A stretch of 64,000 nucleotides of DNA from VRUE01 sp963817905 (GTDB lineage Bacteria; Actinomycetota; Thermoleophilia; Solirubrobacterales; 70-9). Shown piece by piece: positions 29,793-37,782 of this stretch. The position numbers and the translations under genes are program-made. The first letter of the stretch is position 1; each line of letters starts with the position of its first letter. The stretch lies in the NCBI GenBank assembly GCA_963817905.1, contig CAWFPS010000002.1, forward strand, positions 62,001 through 126,000, read 5' to 3'. The notes beneath the pieces were generated by a model. The model ran no database searches. It worked only from the letters and a program-made list of their open reading frames with translations, and had not been told where the DNA came from.

Positions 29793-30796
29793 TGAAAGCG
29801 GGAGACGCGCCGGCAGAGGGGCAGTCTGGCGACCGCACGGACCAGCGCACCGAGTGGGTGCTCGGTGCGCTGTCCGCGGCGGTGCTGGCGCTGATCGCCT
29901 TCATGATCGTCTTCGTCTTCGCCAAGGCGTGGCCCTCGTTTTCCCATAACGGCTTGGCCTGGTTCGGCTCCGGCGGCAGCGTTGACGAACAGTTGACCGA
30001 CATCTTCAACTCGCCGGCCGACCCGAAGGACTTCGTCTACACGCTGCACGCCTGGCCGCTGCTCTACTCCACCGCCCTGATCACCGGCGGCGCGGTGCTG
30101 CTCGGCACCGGCCTCTCGCTGCTCTCGGCGATGTTCATCGTCGAGTTCGCGCCGCCCTGGCTGGCGGTAACGCTGCAGCCGGTGATCCGCCTTCTGGCCG
30201 CCGTGCCCTCGGTGATCTACGGCCTGATCGCGCTGCTCGTCCTCGTCCCCTTCGTCGGCAACGACCTGATCTCCGGCGGCGAAAAGGAATCGGTCCAGTT
30301 CGTGATCCAGCTCGACGGCACCGGGCTGATCGTCGGCGTCCTCGTGCTCACGGTGATGATCTCGCCGATCATGATCGCGATCGTCACCGACGCCCTGCGC
30401 TCGGTGCCACGGGGCTGGACCGAGGGGGCGGCGGCGCTCGGCGTCAACCGCTGGCGCGCCCTGCGCACCGTCGGCCTGCGGGCAGCCCGCCCGGCAATCG
30501 TCGCCGCCGCGGTACTGGCCACGGCCCGCGCCCTCGGCGAGGCGATCATGCTCTCGATGGTGACGGGCTCGCACGCCTTCGCGCCCAACCCGCTCGACGG
30601 CGTCACCTTTTTCTTCGAGCCCGCCCTGACCTTCGCCGCGGCGATTGTCGACCACGCCGACGAGCTCTCGGTGCAGCCCTCGGGGCAGACGATCTACGCC
30701 TTCGCCGCGGTCCTGTTGATCTCCAGCGCCTTCCTCTCCTTCGCCGGCTACGTCGCCCGCCGCTCGATGCGCAAATACACCCTGGCGGCGCGATGA
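29792..30796 (+). CDS. pstC: Phosphate ABC transporter permease PstC
   Basis: 334 residues from GTG 29792. Six transmembrane helices are visible, from WVLGALSAAVLALIAFMIVFVFA to TIYAFAAVLLISSAFLSFAGYV. The large extracytoplasmic loop after helix 1 (FGSGGSVDEQLTDIF) is typical of PstC. The EAA-like coupling loop (RGWTEGAAALGVNRWRALRTV) and LATARALGEAIMLSMVTG are the permease signatures. It forms the channel with PstA. The overlap with pstS and the palindrome between it and pstA suggest fine control of stoichiometry. Confidence 0.95.
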   Translation: MKAGDAPAEGQSGDRTDQRTEWVLGALSAAVLALIAFMIVFVFAKAWPSFSHNGLAWFGSGGSVDEQLTDIFNSPADPKDFVYTLHAWPLLYSTALITGGAVLLGTGLSLLSAMFIVEFAPPWLAVTLQPVIRLLAAVPSVIYGLIALLVLVPFVGNDLISGGEKESVQFVIQLDGTGLIVGVLVLTVMISPIMIAIVTDALRSVPRGWTEGAAALGVNRWRALRTVGLRAARPAIVAAAVLATARALGEAIMLSMVTGSHAFAPNPLDGVTFFFEPALTFAAAIVDHADELSVQPSGQTIYAFAAVLLISSAFLSFAGYVARRSMRKYTLAAR

Positions 30797-30797
30797 C

Positions 30798-30848
30798 CTT
30801 CCGGTGCGCCTTTCGGACCCCAGGGGTGCATAAGGCGCACCGGAAGGG
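30798..30848. repeat. TTCCGGTGCGC-family palindrome between pstC and pstA
   Basis: The best-preserved copy: 16-nt perfect arms CCTTCCGGTGCGCCTT (30798-30813) and its complement (30833-30848). It begins 2 bp after the pstC stop and ends 9 bp before the pstA GTG at 30858. Confidence 0.9.
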
Positions 30849-30857
30849 AGGCATGCG

Positions 30858-31823
30858 GTGAGCGCGCACGCCGGAGCGCGTCCCGTCCCCGGGCTCTGGG
30901 GCCGCATTAGCGGCAACGAGTCGTGGAGCCTCGGCGACCGCGTCGGGGTCGGTTTGGCCTGGGCGGCGGGCTTGCTGCTCTGCGCGATCGCCGCCGCGAT
31001 CGTGCTCTACATGCTGGTCCGCGGCCTTCAGTACCTGAGCGTCTCCGACATCTTCAGCCACCCTCAGGCTGGCCTGGGACAGACCGCCGGCGGCTTCCTC
31101 GACCCGATCCTGGGCACCGTCGTGGTCGCCGTCCTGGGCACCGCGATCGCCGGGCCGCTGGGAGTCGCGATCGCGGTCTGGCTGACCGAGTACGCGCGCC
31201 CCGCCGGCCTCGCCCGCGCTGTGGAGTCCGGGGTCGAGATCGTCGCCGGCACGCCCAGCATCGTGCTGGCGATCTTCGGCCTGCTGATCTTCCAGCAGAG
31301 CTTCTTCAGCTTCCTCTCGCCGACCGGCGAGGGGGCGACGCCGCTGGGCCGCTCCTTCGCGATCGCCGGCGCGATGATGTCGCTGATCGCGCTGCCGCTC
31401 GTCGTCGGGGCGACGCGCGAGGCCCTGGGCTCGATTCCGCGACATGTGAGGGAGGCCTCCTACGCCCTGGGCAAGGACCGTGCCTCGACCATCCGCCGGG
31501 TGCTGCTGCCCGCCTCGCGGCGGGGGATCGGCACCGGTATCACGCTCGGCATGGGGCGGATCATCGGCGACACTGCGATCGTCTTCATCCTGCTCGGTGC
31601 GACCCTGCGATTCGAACCGAACGGCGGCGTTCCGGGCCTCGACCTGCTCACCGGCAACGGCAGCACCCTCACCACATTCGTCTACAACAACTCGCCGGCG
31701 GGCGAAGGCGGCTCGCCCGAGAAGGCCTACGCCGCGGCCTTCGTCCTGCTGGCGATCGTGCTGGCGCTCAACTTCGCCGTAGACACGATCACCCGCGGGA
31801 GGGGGAAGTCGTGGACGCGATGA
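30858..31823 (+). CDS. pstA: Phosphate ABC transporter permease PstA
   Basis: 321 residues from GTG 30858. Six helices can be drawn, with LAWAAGLLLCAIAAAIVLYMLV first. Permease signatures are GGFLDPILGTVVVAVLGTAIAGPLGVAIAVWL, GTPSIVLAIFGLLIF and the EAA-type loop IPRHVREASYALGKDRASTIRRV, the last being diagnostic for PstA. It partners PstC in the membrane. The pstA stop overlaps the pstB ATG by 3 bp (ATGA). Confidence 0.95.
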   Translation: MSAHAGARPVPGLWGRISGNESWSLGDRVGVGLAWAAGLLLCAIAAAIVLYMLVRGLQYLSVSDIFSHPQAGLGQTAGGFLDPILGTVVVAVLGTAIAGPLGVAIAVWLTEYARPAGLARAVESGVEIVAGTPSIVLAIFGLLIFQQSFFSFLSPTGEGATPLGRSFAIAGAMMSLIALPLVVGATREALGSIPRHVREASYALGKDRASTIRRVLLPASRRGIGTGITLGMGRIIGDTAIVFILLGATLRFEPNGGVPGLDLLTGNGSTLTTFVYNNSPAGEGGSPEKAYAAAFVLLAIVLALNFAVDTITRGRGKSWTR

Positions 31824-32764
31824 GCCCCGGCGGGGACGGCATTCGCGAGCCGCTGGCCGTGGCCGCCCAGCTGCCGCCGCCGGTGCGGCGGATCCAGGTC
31901 GGCGAGCAGCCGACCGTGGCGCATGCACCGGCGTCCGGCAACGGGCACGTTCCCGCCGCGGCGATGGCGGCGCCGCGGATGAAGCGGTTGCCGCGGGCGG
32001 CGACGACGCCGCTGGAGCGGATGCGGACCGAGGATCTGAGCATCGCCTACGGCGCCAAGCTGGCGGTCAACAAGGTCTCGCTGTCCGTGCGCCAGGGTGA
32101 GGTCCTCGCCCTGATCGGTCCCTCGGGCTGCGGCAAGACGACCCTGCTGCGCTCGCTCAACCGCCTGGTCGAGCTGACTCCGGCCGCCACCCGCGGCGGC
32201 CACATCCTGCTCGACGGCGAGGACGTCGACGCCTATGACGTGACCTGGCTGCGCCGCCGCGTCGGCATGCTCTTCCAGCAGCCCAACCCCTTCCCGATGA
32301 GCATCTTCGACAACGTCGCCTACGGGCTGCGCGAGCGCGGCTCGAGGAAGCCGGCGCGCAAGGCGCTGGAGCCGGCAGTGACCGAGGCATTGCACCGCGC
32401 CGGCCTCCTCGAGGAGGTCAAGGACAACCTCGAGGGCCCGGCGCTCGCCCTCTCCGGCGGCCAGCAGCAGCGGCTCTGCATCGCCCGCTCGCTGGCGGTG
32501 CGCCCCGAGGTCCTGCTGCTCGACGAGCCCTGCTCGGCGCTCGACCCGATCTCCACCGAGACGATCGAGCGGACGATCGTTGCCCTGCGCACCGAGATCG
32601 CAATCGTGATCGTCACCCACAACCTGCAGCAGGCCCAGCGCGTCGCCGACCACGTCGCCTTCATGTACCTGGGCGACCTGATCGAGTACGGCGAGGCCGA
32701 GCAGGTCTTCCGCTCCCCCGTAGCCGAGCGCACCCGCGAGTACGTAGGCGGAGGCTTCGGATGA
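31820..32764 (+). CDS. pstB: Phosphate ABC transporter ATP-binding protein PstB
   Basis: 314 residues from ATG 31820. Walker A GPSGCGKTT starts near residue 100, the Q-loop is MLFQQPNPFPMSIFDNVAYGL (a PstB hallmark), the signature LSGGQQQR is near 211, and Walker B is VLLLDEPCSALDPIS. The H-switch is in IVTHNLQQAQRVAD. The first about 65 residues (Pro/Ala-rich, IRQ-less) are an extension absent from standard PstB. No phoU gene follows, unlike many pst operons; a lipoprotein overlaps the stop by 4 bp instead. Confidence 0.96.
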   Translation: MSPGGDGIREPLAVAAQLPPPVRRIQVGEQPTVAHAPASGNGHVPAAAMAAPRMKRLPRAATTPLERMRTEDLSIAYGAKLAVNKVSLSVRQGEVLALIGPSGCGKTTLLRSLNRLVELTPAATRGGHILLDGEDVDAYDVTWLRRRVGMLFQQPNPFPMSIFDNVAYGLRERGSRKPARKALEPAVTEALHRAGLLEEVKDNLEGPALALSGGQQQRLCIARSLAVRPEVLLLDEPCSALDPISTETIERTIVALRTEIAIVIVTHNLQQAQRVADHVAFMYLGDLIEYGEAEQVFRSPVAERTREYVGGGFG

Positions 32765-33507
32765 GCGCCTACCCGATTGCGGCCGCGGCGTTGGCGCTAC
32801 TCGCTCTCACCGCTCTCAGCGCCTGCCAGTCGACGCAGGACCGCAGCGCCGAACTGGAAGCCGAAGGCTCGACCCAGCTGCTCAGCGAAGACGGGCTCCA
32901 GATCAAGCGCCGCAACCCCGACGTCAAGGTGGTCTCCTCGGCCGTGCTGTCGGGAGCTGAAGGCAGCAGCGCCGTCGTCGTCGGCCTCCACAACGACTCC
33001 GACCAGAACCTGACCGAAGTCCCGATCCTGATCGAGGTCACCAACGCGAAGGGCAAGCCCTTCTACAAAAACGACATCCCGGGAATCGAGCCTGCCCTCG
33101 CCGCCGTCCCCTACATCCCCGCCCACGGCGACGCCGAATGGGTCAACGACCAGGTGCTCGGAGCCGGCAAGCCGAAGTCGGTCGAGGTCACCGTCGGCAC
33201 CGGCGGCGGCACCTACGCGGGCGAGCCGCCCGACATCTCGGTCTCCGAGCCGAAGCTGGAGGGCGATCCCGTCTCGGGCATCTCGGCAACAGGTGACGTC
33301 GTCAACAAGACCGGCGAGGACCAGCGCCGCCTGCTGGTCTACGTCGTCGCCCGCAGGGGCAACGAAGTCGTCGCCGCCGGCCGGGCCGCGATCGAACACC
33401 TGAAGCCGGAGCGGAAAAAGCTCAGCTACACCGTCTTCTTCGTCGGCGACCCGACGGGCGCCGCGCTGAAGCTGTCCGAGTTCCCCGCCCTGAGCAAGGC
33501 CGAATAG
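32761..33507 (+). CDS. Putative lipoprotein downstream of pstB
   Basis: 248 residues. The N-terminus PIAAAALALLALTALSAC ends in a lipobox with the acylated Cys at 22. The mature domain is a beta-sandwich-like fold (SSAVLSGAEGSSAVVVGLHNDSDQNLTEVPILIEVTNAKGK split over strands), similar in pattern to FxLYD-type or transglutaminase-associated Ig-like surface domains. It overlaps pstB by ATGA, so it is translated with the transporter. It may help to hold or present phosphate-binding proteins at the membrane; this is inference. Confidence 0.8.
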   Translation: MSAYPIAAAALALLALTALSACQSTQDRSAELEAEGSTQLLSEDGLQIKRRNPDVKVVSSAVLSGAEGSSAVVVGLHNDSDQNLTEVPILIEVTNAKGKPFYKNDIPGIEPALAAVPYIPAHGDAEWVNDQVLGAGKPKSVEVTVGTGGGTYAGEPPDISVSEPKLEGDPVSGISATGDVVNKTGEDQRRLLVYVVARRGNEVVAAGRAAIEHLKPERKKLSYTVFFVGDPTGAALKLSEFPALSKAE

Positions 33508-33520
33508 GAAGGACGCGACG

Positions 33521-34222
33521 ATGGCCGAGACAGACGCGCACGCCGCACCGGGGGTGACGGCTCCCGCCGCCGCGACACCCGCCCAGGGCGAACGGTGCGA
33601 GCAGTGCGGGGCGCCGCTGGCCGCCGACCAGCGCTACTGCCTCGAGTGCGGGCAGCGACGGGGGGGCCCGCGGGTCGACTACCGCCACTACATGGCCGCC
33701 GGCACGCCGCAGGCCGGCGAGGCGGCGACCCCGCCGGCCGGCAACGAGCAGCCGTCCGGCTCCGAGGAGCCCGGCAAGCCGCAGCGCGACTACGCGCCCC
33801 TCGCCGCGGTCGGCGGCATCGCCGTGCTCGGCCTGATGCTGCTGGTCGGCGTGCTGATCGGCAAGGGCAACGAGAGCCAGACCACCTCGACACCACCGGT
33901 GATCACGGTGCCGGCCACCGAAGGGGCTGGCGAATCGAGCGAAAGCAGCGGCTCTGCGAAGAAAGACACCGGCGGCGGTGCGCCGGGCGGCGCCAGCGCC
34001 AAGAAGGCGAAGAAGGGCGGCAGTGGCGGCGGTGGTGGAACGGGCAATGCCAAGACCGCGACCGACAGCGAACTGGAATCCCTCAACGCGGAAAGCGGCG
34101 AAAGCTACTCCAAGAAGAGCGAAGAACTGCCCAACGAAATCGCCACCCCCGGGGCGCCGCCGCCGATCGACAAATCGAAGCCACCCGGCGGCGGCGAAGG
34201 CGGCGGGGAAGTGATCAAGTGA
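33521..34222 (+). CDS. Zinc-ribbon membrane protein
   Basis: 233 residues. An N-terminal zinc ribbon (CEQCGAPLAADQRYCLECG, about 26-44) precedes one transmembrane helix (AAVGGIAVLGLMLLVGVLIG, about 95-115). The rest is a Gly/Ser/Lys-rich extracellular-type tail with SGGGGGTG and an acidic end (TDSELESLNAESGESYSKKSEE). The layout (zinc ribbon inside, low-complexity region outside) resembles actinobacterial envelope proteins of unknown role. It lies 13 bp after the lipoprotein gene and overlaps the next by GTGA. Confidence 0.75.
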   Translation: MAETDAHAAPGVTAPAAATPAQGERCEQCGAPLAADQRYCLECGQRRGGPRVDYRHYMAAGTPQAGEAATPPAGNEQPSGSEEPGKPQRDYAPLAAVGGIAVLGLMLLVGVLIGKGNESQTTSTPPVITVPATEGAGESSESSGSAKKDTGGGAPGGASAKKAKKGGSGGGGGTGNAKTATDSELESLNAESGESYSKKSEELPNEIATPGAPPPIDKSKPPGGGEGGGEVIK

Positions 34223-34530
34223 GCAGCGATCTGGAAACGCGCCGCGACCGGCTCGCCCGTGAGCTCGTCGATGCCCAGTGGGACCTCGGCGGTCTCACCT
34301 ACGAGATGGCCCGCCGCGACCACTTCCGCCTCGACGTGCTGACCCGCCAGGCGGCCAGGCTGCAGCAGCTCGACGCCGAGCTGAGCGAGGTCGAGCGGAT
34401 GCTGAAGCTCGACCAGGCCGGTGCCGCCGGAGCCTGCGGCAACTGTGGCGCCCTCTACGCCCAGGGCTCGGTCTTCTGCTGGCAGTGCGGCAAGGACCTG
34501 ATGCCGCAGCCGACGGCGGTGAGCGGGTGA
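34219..34530 (+). CDS. Small coiled-coil protein with C-terminal zinc ribbon
   Basis: 103 residues from GTG 34219 (the GTGA overlap with the previous stop decides the start). Residues 5-65 form a helical coiled coil (LETRRDRLARELVDAQWDLGG, HFRLDVLTRQAARLQQLDAELSEVERML). A zinc ribbon closes the protein (CGNCGALYAQGSVFCWQCG). The preceding gene also has a zinc ribbon, so the two may form a complex. I recognise no named family. Confidence 0.75.
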   Translation: MSSDLETRRDRLARELVDAQWDLGGLTYEMARRDHFRLDVLTRQAARLQQLDAELSEVERMLKLDQAGAAGACGNCGALYAQGSVFCWQCGKDLMPQPTAVSG

Positions 34531-35630
34531 ACTACCGGACATTGCTGGGCTGGGCGGCGCTGCCGGTCACCGATCGCCGCTGGGCGGCGCCGCTGTGCGC
34601 GGTCGCGCTCGGCTTCGGCCTCTTCGCCGGGGTCGCGATCGGCCCGGGGGCGGCAGGCACCCTCGCCACCGCCCCGATCCAGGTGCTCGAAATGCCCAGC
34701 CTCGCGGGCGGGGACGAAGAAGGCGAAGAAGTAGAAGAAGAAGCTGCCGCCGAGGCGCCGGAATCGAGAGAAAGCTTCGGTGGGGGAGAAGAACCGCCCG
34801 TCTTTGCCCCCGTGGTCCCGGTCGCGAGCACGCCCTTCGAAGCGGCCGGCGGCAAGAAGCCTTCCAACCAGCAGGCCGCGCCCGAAGAGCACGAGGAATC
34901 CGAAGAGCCGGAAGCCCAGCAGCTGGCTGGGACCGTGGTCCACGTCAACCCGGCGGCGGGCAGCTACACGGTCGCCGAACCGGGTGGGGTGATGAGCGCC
35001 GTACACGCGGGCAAGCCGCCGGCGGCGGGCAGCAAGGTCGAAGTGCCGATCCGGGCGCTCGCCAACGGCACCCTCGCCGAGGCCGGCACCCGCCACCGTC
35101 GCGGCGAAGCCGCGCAAGCCGAGCTCGCCGGCATAGTCAGTTTCGTCAACGCCGACCCGGCGGCACCTTCCTACACGGTCTCCAACCGCGGCAGCTCGGT
35201 GCCGGTCGGGGTCGAACCGGACCCCAGCGGCGCGCTCCCGTCCCTGCCGGTCCTCGGTGCCTACGCGACCGTGACCGCGGCCATCGAGGCGGGAGTGCTC
35301 ACCCAGCGCCGGCTGAGCAGCGGCGGCGCTCCGTTCACCCATGTCGCGATCGAGGGCATCCTCGCCGCCGTCGATGCGGAAACGGCCCGGCTTTCGATCT
35401 CCGCCGACGACGTCCGCGAAAGCGGCCAGGACATCTCGGTAGCGATCCCAGCCGGGATCGACCCCTCGCCGCTCGCCCCCGGCGACTCGGTGCTGGCAAG
35501 CGCCGACATCGGCGCCGACGGCTCGCTGGTGCTGACCGGACTCGCCAGCGACGAGCGCCTGAAAGGTGCCGAAGACACCACCGCGACCCGGGGCGACCTC
35601 GTCCCACAGAAACAGAAAGGCCAAAAATGA
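34527..35630 (+). CDS. Membrane-anchored extracellular beta protein
   Basis: 367 residues from GTG 34527, overlapping the upstream stop. One N-terminal helix (APLCAVALGFGLFAGVAIGPGAAG) anchors the protein. A long acidic linker (EEGEEVEEEAAAEAPESRE) is followed by three repeats of a small beta module: LAGTVVHVNPAAGSYTVAEPG, LAGIVSFVNADPAAPSYTVSN and IEGILAAVDAETARLSISADD. The repeat resembles OB-like or DUF5666-type modules. No catalytic motif is evident. It belongs to the unbroken gene chain pstS to this gene. Confidence 0.75.
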   Translation: MNYRTLLGWAALPVTDRRWAAPLCAVALGFGLFAGVAIGPGAAGTLATAPIQVLEMPSLAGGDEEGEEVEEEAAAEAPESRESFGGGEEPPVFAPVVPVASTPFEAAGGKKPSNQQAAPEEHEESEEPEAQQLAGTVVHVNPAAGSYTVAEPGGVMSAVHAGKPPAAGSKVEVPIRALANGTLAEAGTRHRRGEAAQAELAGIVSFVNADPAAPSYTVSNRGSSVPVGVEPDPSGALPSLPVLGAYATVTAAIEAGVLTQRRLSSGGAPFTHVAIEGILAAVDAETARLSISADDVRESGQDISVAIPAGIDPSPLAPGDSVLASADIGADGSLVLTGLASDERLKGAEDTTATRGDLVPQKQKGQK

Positions 35631-35631
35631 G

Positions 35632-35678
35632 CTTCCGCTGTTCCTTTTCCGCGCTATCCGCCGCTAAGGCACAGCGGA
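35632..35678. repeat. TTCCGCTG variant of the 5'-end palindrome
   Basis: TCCGCTGT at 35634-35641 pairs with ACAGCGGA at 35671-35678, and CCTT continues the left arm with one mismatch. It begins directly after the upstream stop and ends 10 bp before the ATG at 35689, the same placement as at recR and pstA. Confidence 0.7.
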
Positions 35679-35688
35679 GTGTCGCCGA

Positions 35689-36474
35689 ATGAGTGCCCAG
35701 CCCTCCTCGAACCGCCCCGACTCGCTGCCGCGGCTGTTCTCGAGCGCCGCGCTGCTTGTTTCGCTGGTCGCGCTTGTCTTCTCGATGGGCGGCCTGGCGC
35801 CGGCCAAGAAGGGGGCGGGCAAGGGCACGGTCGTGCGGCTCGACAAGCGCGGCAAGATCCCGGCCCACTTCCTGCCCAGGATCAAGTTCGCGAAGAAGTC
35901 GAAGCGGCTCGGCAACGCGACCAAGAGGGACCTCTCGGTCAACTGCCCGATCCCCGACGCGGTCGACCTCGGCACCTGGTGCATGCAGGCCGGCTTCTAC
36001 TCGGTGCCGCCCAAGGACACCGGTAAGAACGACTACATCTACGCGGCGCAGAAGTGCGTCAGGGAAGGTGGCTGGCTGCCGACGGCGGCGCAGCTGATCG
36101 GCGCCGCGCCGAAGGTGAAGCTGGCGAGCAAGATCGACGACTCGGTCCTCACCTCGGCGGCGGAAGAGTTCCAGGACCCGAAAAACGGGATCAAGGACCA
36201 GCGCGAGATGAGCGGCGACCTGACCACGACCACGGCGGGCGGCCGCGCCGCCGGCTCAGAGGGCGTCTCGGTCGGCTCCAGGGGCAACGGCAACCTCGGC
36301 GAGCCCGACCCGGTGCCGATGCCGGCCGACCCGATCCCCGACACCCTCGACTACGTCACCGTCTATGACAACTACAACCACGGGGGCTTCGCCGGCGGCG
36401 AGTCGGTCGGAACCCCGGAGCGCTTCCGCTGCGCCTTCGCCAAGGGGTCTCAGGGCACCAAGTTCGGCGACTGA
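35689..36474 (+). CDS. Secreted/anchored protein, unknown
   Basis: 261 residues from ATG 35689. One N-terminal helix (LFSSAALLVSLVALVFSMGGLA) precedes a basic linker. A globular part with three Cys follows (NCPIPDAVDLGTWCMQAGFYSVPP, YIYAAQKCVREGGWLPTAAQLIGA), reminiscent of a sulfatase-modifying or lectin-like fold, though I cannot name it. The C-terminus ERFRCAFAKGS is what one arm of the window's palindrome family encodes, so a decayed copy may supply the tail. It overlaps the convergent ATPase gene by 25 bp. Confidence 0.7.
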   Translation: MSAQPSSNRPDSLPRLFSSAALLVSLVALVFSMGGLAPAKKGAGKGTVVRLDKRGKIPAHFLPRIKFAKKSKRLGNATKRDLSVNCPIPDAVDLGTWCMQAGFYSVPPKDTGKNDYIYAAQKCVREGGWLPTAAQLIGAAPKVKLASKIDDSVLTSAAEEFQDPKNGIKDQREMSGDLTTTTAGGRAAGSEGVSVGSRGNGNLGEPDPVPMPADPIPDTLDYVTVYDNYNHGGFAGGESVGTPERFRCAFAKGSQGTKFGD

Positions 36475-37694
36475 AGCGGATCGGGCAATTTGTACGTCCG
36501 CAGAATAAAGCGGCCGAGGAGCGGTACCGCGAACGAGTACTTCCCGAAGCGGTTCTTGTAGATCATTCCGCGCTCGGCGAGGCTGGCGAGCATCTGGTTC
36601 GCGTTACTCGGCGAGAAACCCTTGGGGAGGAGGGCTTTGGTCATCTCGGTCAGTTCGGAGATGGTGAATTCTTCGTCGGCATGGTCCAGGTGAGCAACTG
36701 CCCAGAGCAGTTCTCGCTGTCGATCCGTGATCTTGGCCCAGCGCCCGGCGAAAAAGTCGGCATCGAGCTTGTGCTGAATCGCCTCGATCGGCACTGACTT
36801 CGACTCTTCGTCGGCGTGTTGGCTGATGAAGACGTCGTAGACCTCGCGGCAGATGAACTGGATGAAGTAGGGATAGCCGGCGGACTCGTGGATGATCACG
36901 TCAACGGAGTCGGGCGTGAGGTTGACCGGGCATTCCGCCACTTCGATCGGCTTGACGATCGCTTCGCAGCTCTCATCCCCGGACAGCTTGCTCAGGGTCA
37001 CCACCCGGAACATCCGCTCGGAGTAGGTGCGAGCGTCGACCAGCTTGGGGAACAGGGTGGGCAGGCCCGCCAGAACCAGCATGAAGGGGATGCCCTTCTT
37101 CTGGATCGACTGGAAGACGTCGAGCAGGACGGACAACGGAAACTGTTCCTTGGCGGCGTGGTCGGTGAGGTTCTGTGCCTCGTCGTAGGCGAAGATCACC
37201 TTCTGCTCGTCTCGCTCGCGCAGGTGGTCCCAGGCGAATTCCAGGGTCGCCTTGATCTTGTCCGAAACGAGGCCTGGTGTGCGTCTGAAGACGCCCACCA
37301 GGACGTCATGGGTCAGCGGAACCTCCCGCCGCTCGGCCGGGGTTCCGAAGCCGACTTGCGGTTTCTCTGGCTCGACGACCGTCGCTGAGCTGGCGATCAG
37401 AGCGAGGTCGGCGAGCAGGCGTTCGGCGAGCGCTGTCTCGCTGATGCTTGCCGACTCGGACAGGTCAGCGGTCGCCCATAGCCACCCCTGCTGGATCGCC
37501 CGGGGCTTGAATGTCTCTAGCAGCACCGTCTTGCCGATGCCCCGCAGGCCGGTGAGTACGAGGTTCTCAAGGATCTGGTCCTGCCCGAGCAGCCGCTCGA
37601 ATTCGGCATGCTCGCGCTCACGGCCGGCGAGGTGAGGTGGCATGTGCCCCGCTCCTGGGCGGTATGGATTCTTGAACTCCGGCGACGAGTCCAT
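36450..37694 (-). CDS. Orc1/Cdc6-like AAA ATPase (second copy)
   Basis: 414 residues. It shares NPYRPGAG and LAGRE with the ATPase at 5592. Walker A is GLRGIGKT (49-56), Walker B is VIFAYDEAQNL, and sensor 1 is MLVLAGLPTLF. The C-terminal winged helix is recognisable (RQRELLWAVAHLDHADEEFTISELTEM, then ANQMLASLAERGMIYKNRFGKYSFAVPLLGRFI). Base composition is lower in GC than surrounding genes. It stands alone between the pst-linked cluster and the MMPL operon, with an AT-rich promoter region of its own. The role is unknown; relatives include DNA-binding ATPases and STAND-type defence proteins. Confidence 0.78.
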   Translation of the reverse strand: MDSSPEFKNPYRPGAGHMPPHLAGREREHAEFERLLGQDQILENLVLTGLRGIGKTVLLETFKPRAIQQGWLWATADLSESASISETALAERLLADLALIASSATVVEPEKPQVGFGTPAERREVPLTHDVLVGVFRRTPGLVSDKIKATLEFAWDHLRERDEQKVIFAYDEAQNLTDHAAKEQFPLSVLLDVFQSIQKKGIPFMLVLAGLPTLFPKLVDARTYSERMFRVVTLSKLSGDESCEAIVKPIEVAECPVNLTPDSVDVIIHESAGYPYFIQFICREVYDVFISQHADEESKSVPIEAIQHKLDADFFAGRWAKITDRQRELLWAVAHLDHADEEFTISELTEMTKALLPKGFSPSNANQMLASLAERGMIYKNRFGKYSFAVPLLGRFILRTYKLPDPLQSPNLVP

Positions 37695-37710
37695 AGCTAC
37701 TCAGCCTCCC

Positions 37711-37741
37711 AACTTAATTTATATAACTATCTAAATTTAGC
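37711..37741 (-). promoter_or_regulatory. AT-rich promoter/operator of the second ATPase
   Basis: A 31-bp run of nearly pure A/T within high-GC DNA contains AATTTA (37716-37721) and TAAATT (37732-37737) as an inverted repeat. It lies 17-47 bp upstream of the ATPase start. Confidence 0.45.
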
Positions 37742-37782
37742 ACATCAACGAAGCTACCCTTGATCCACCTCGGCCCTGGTTC

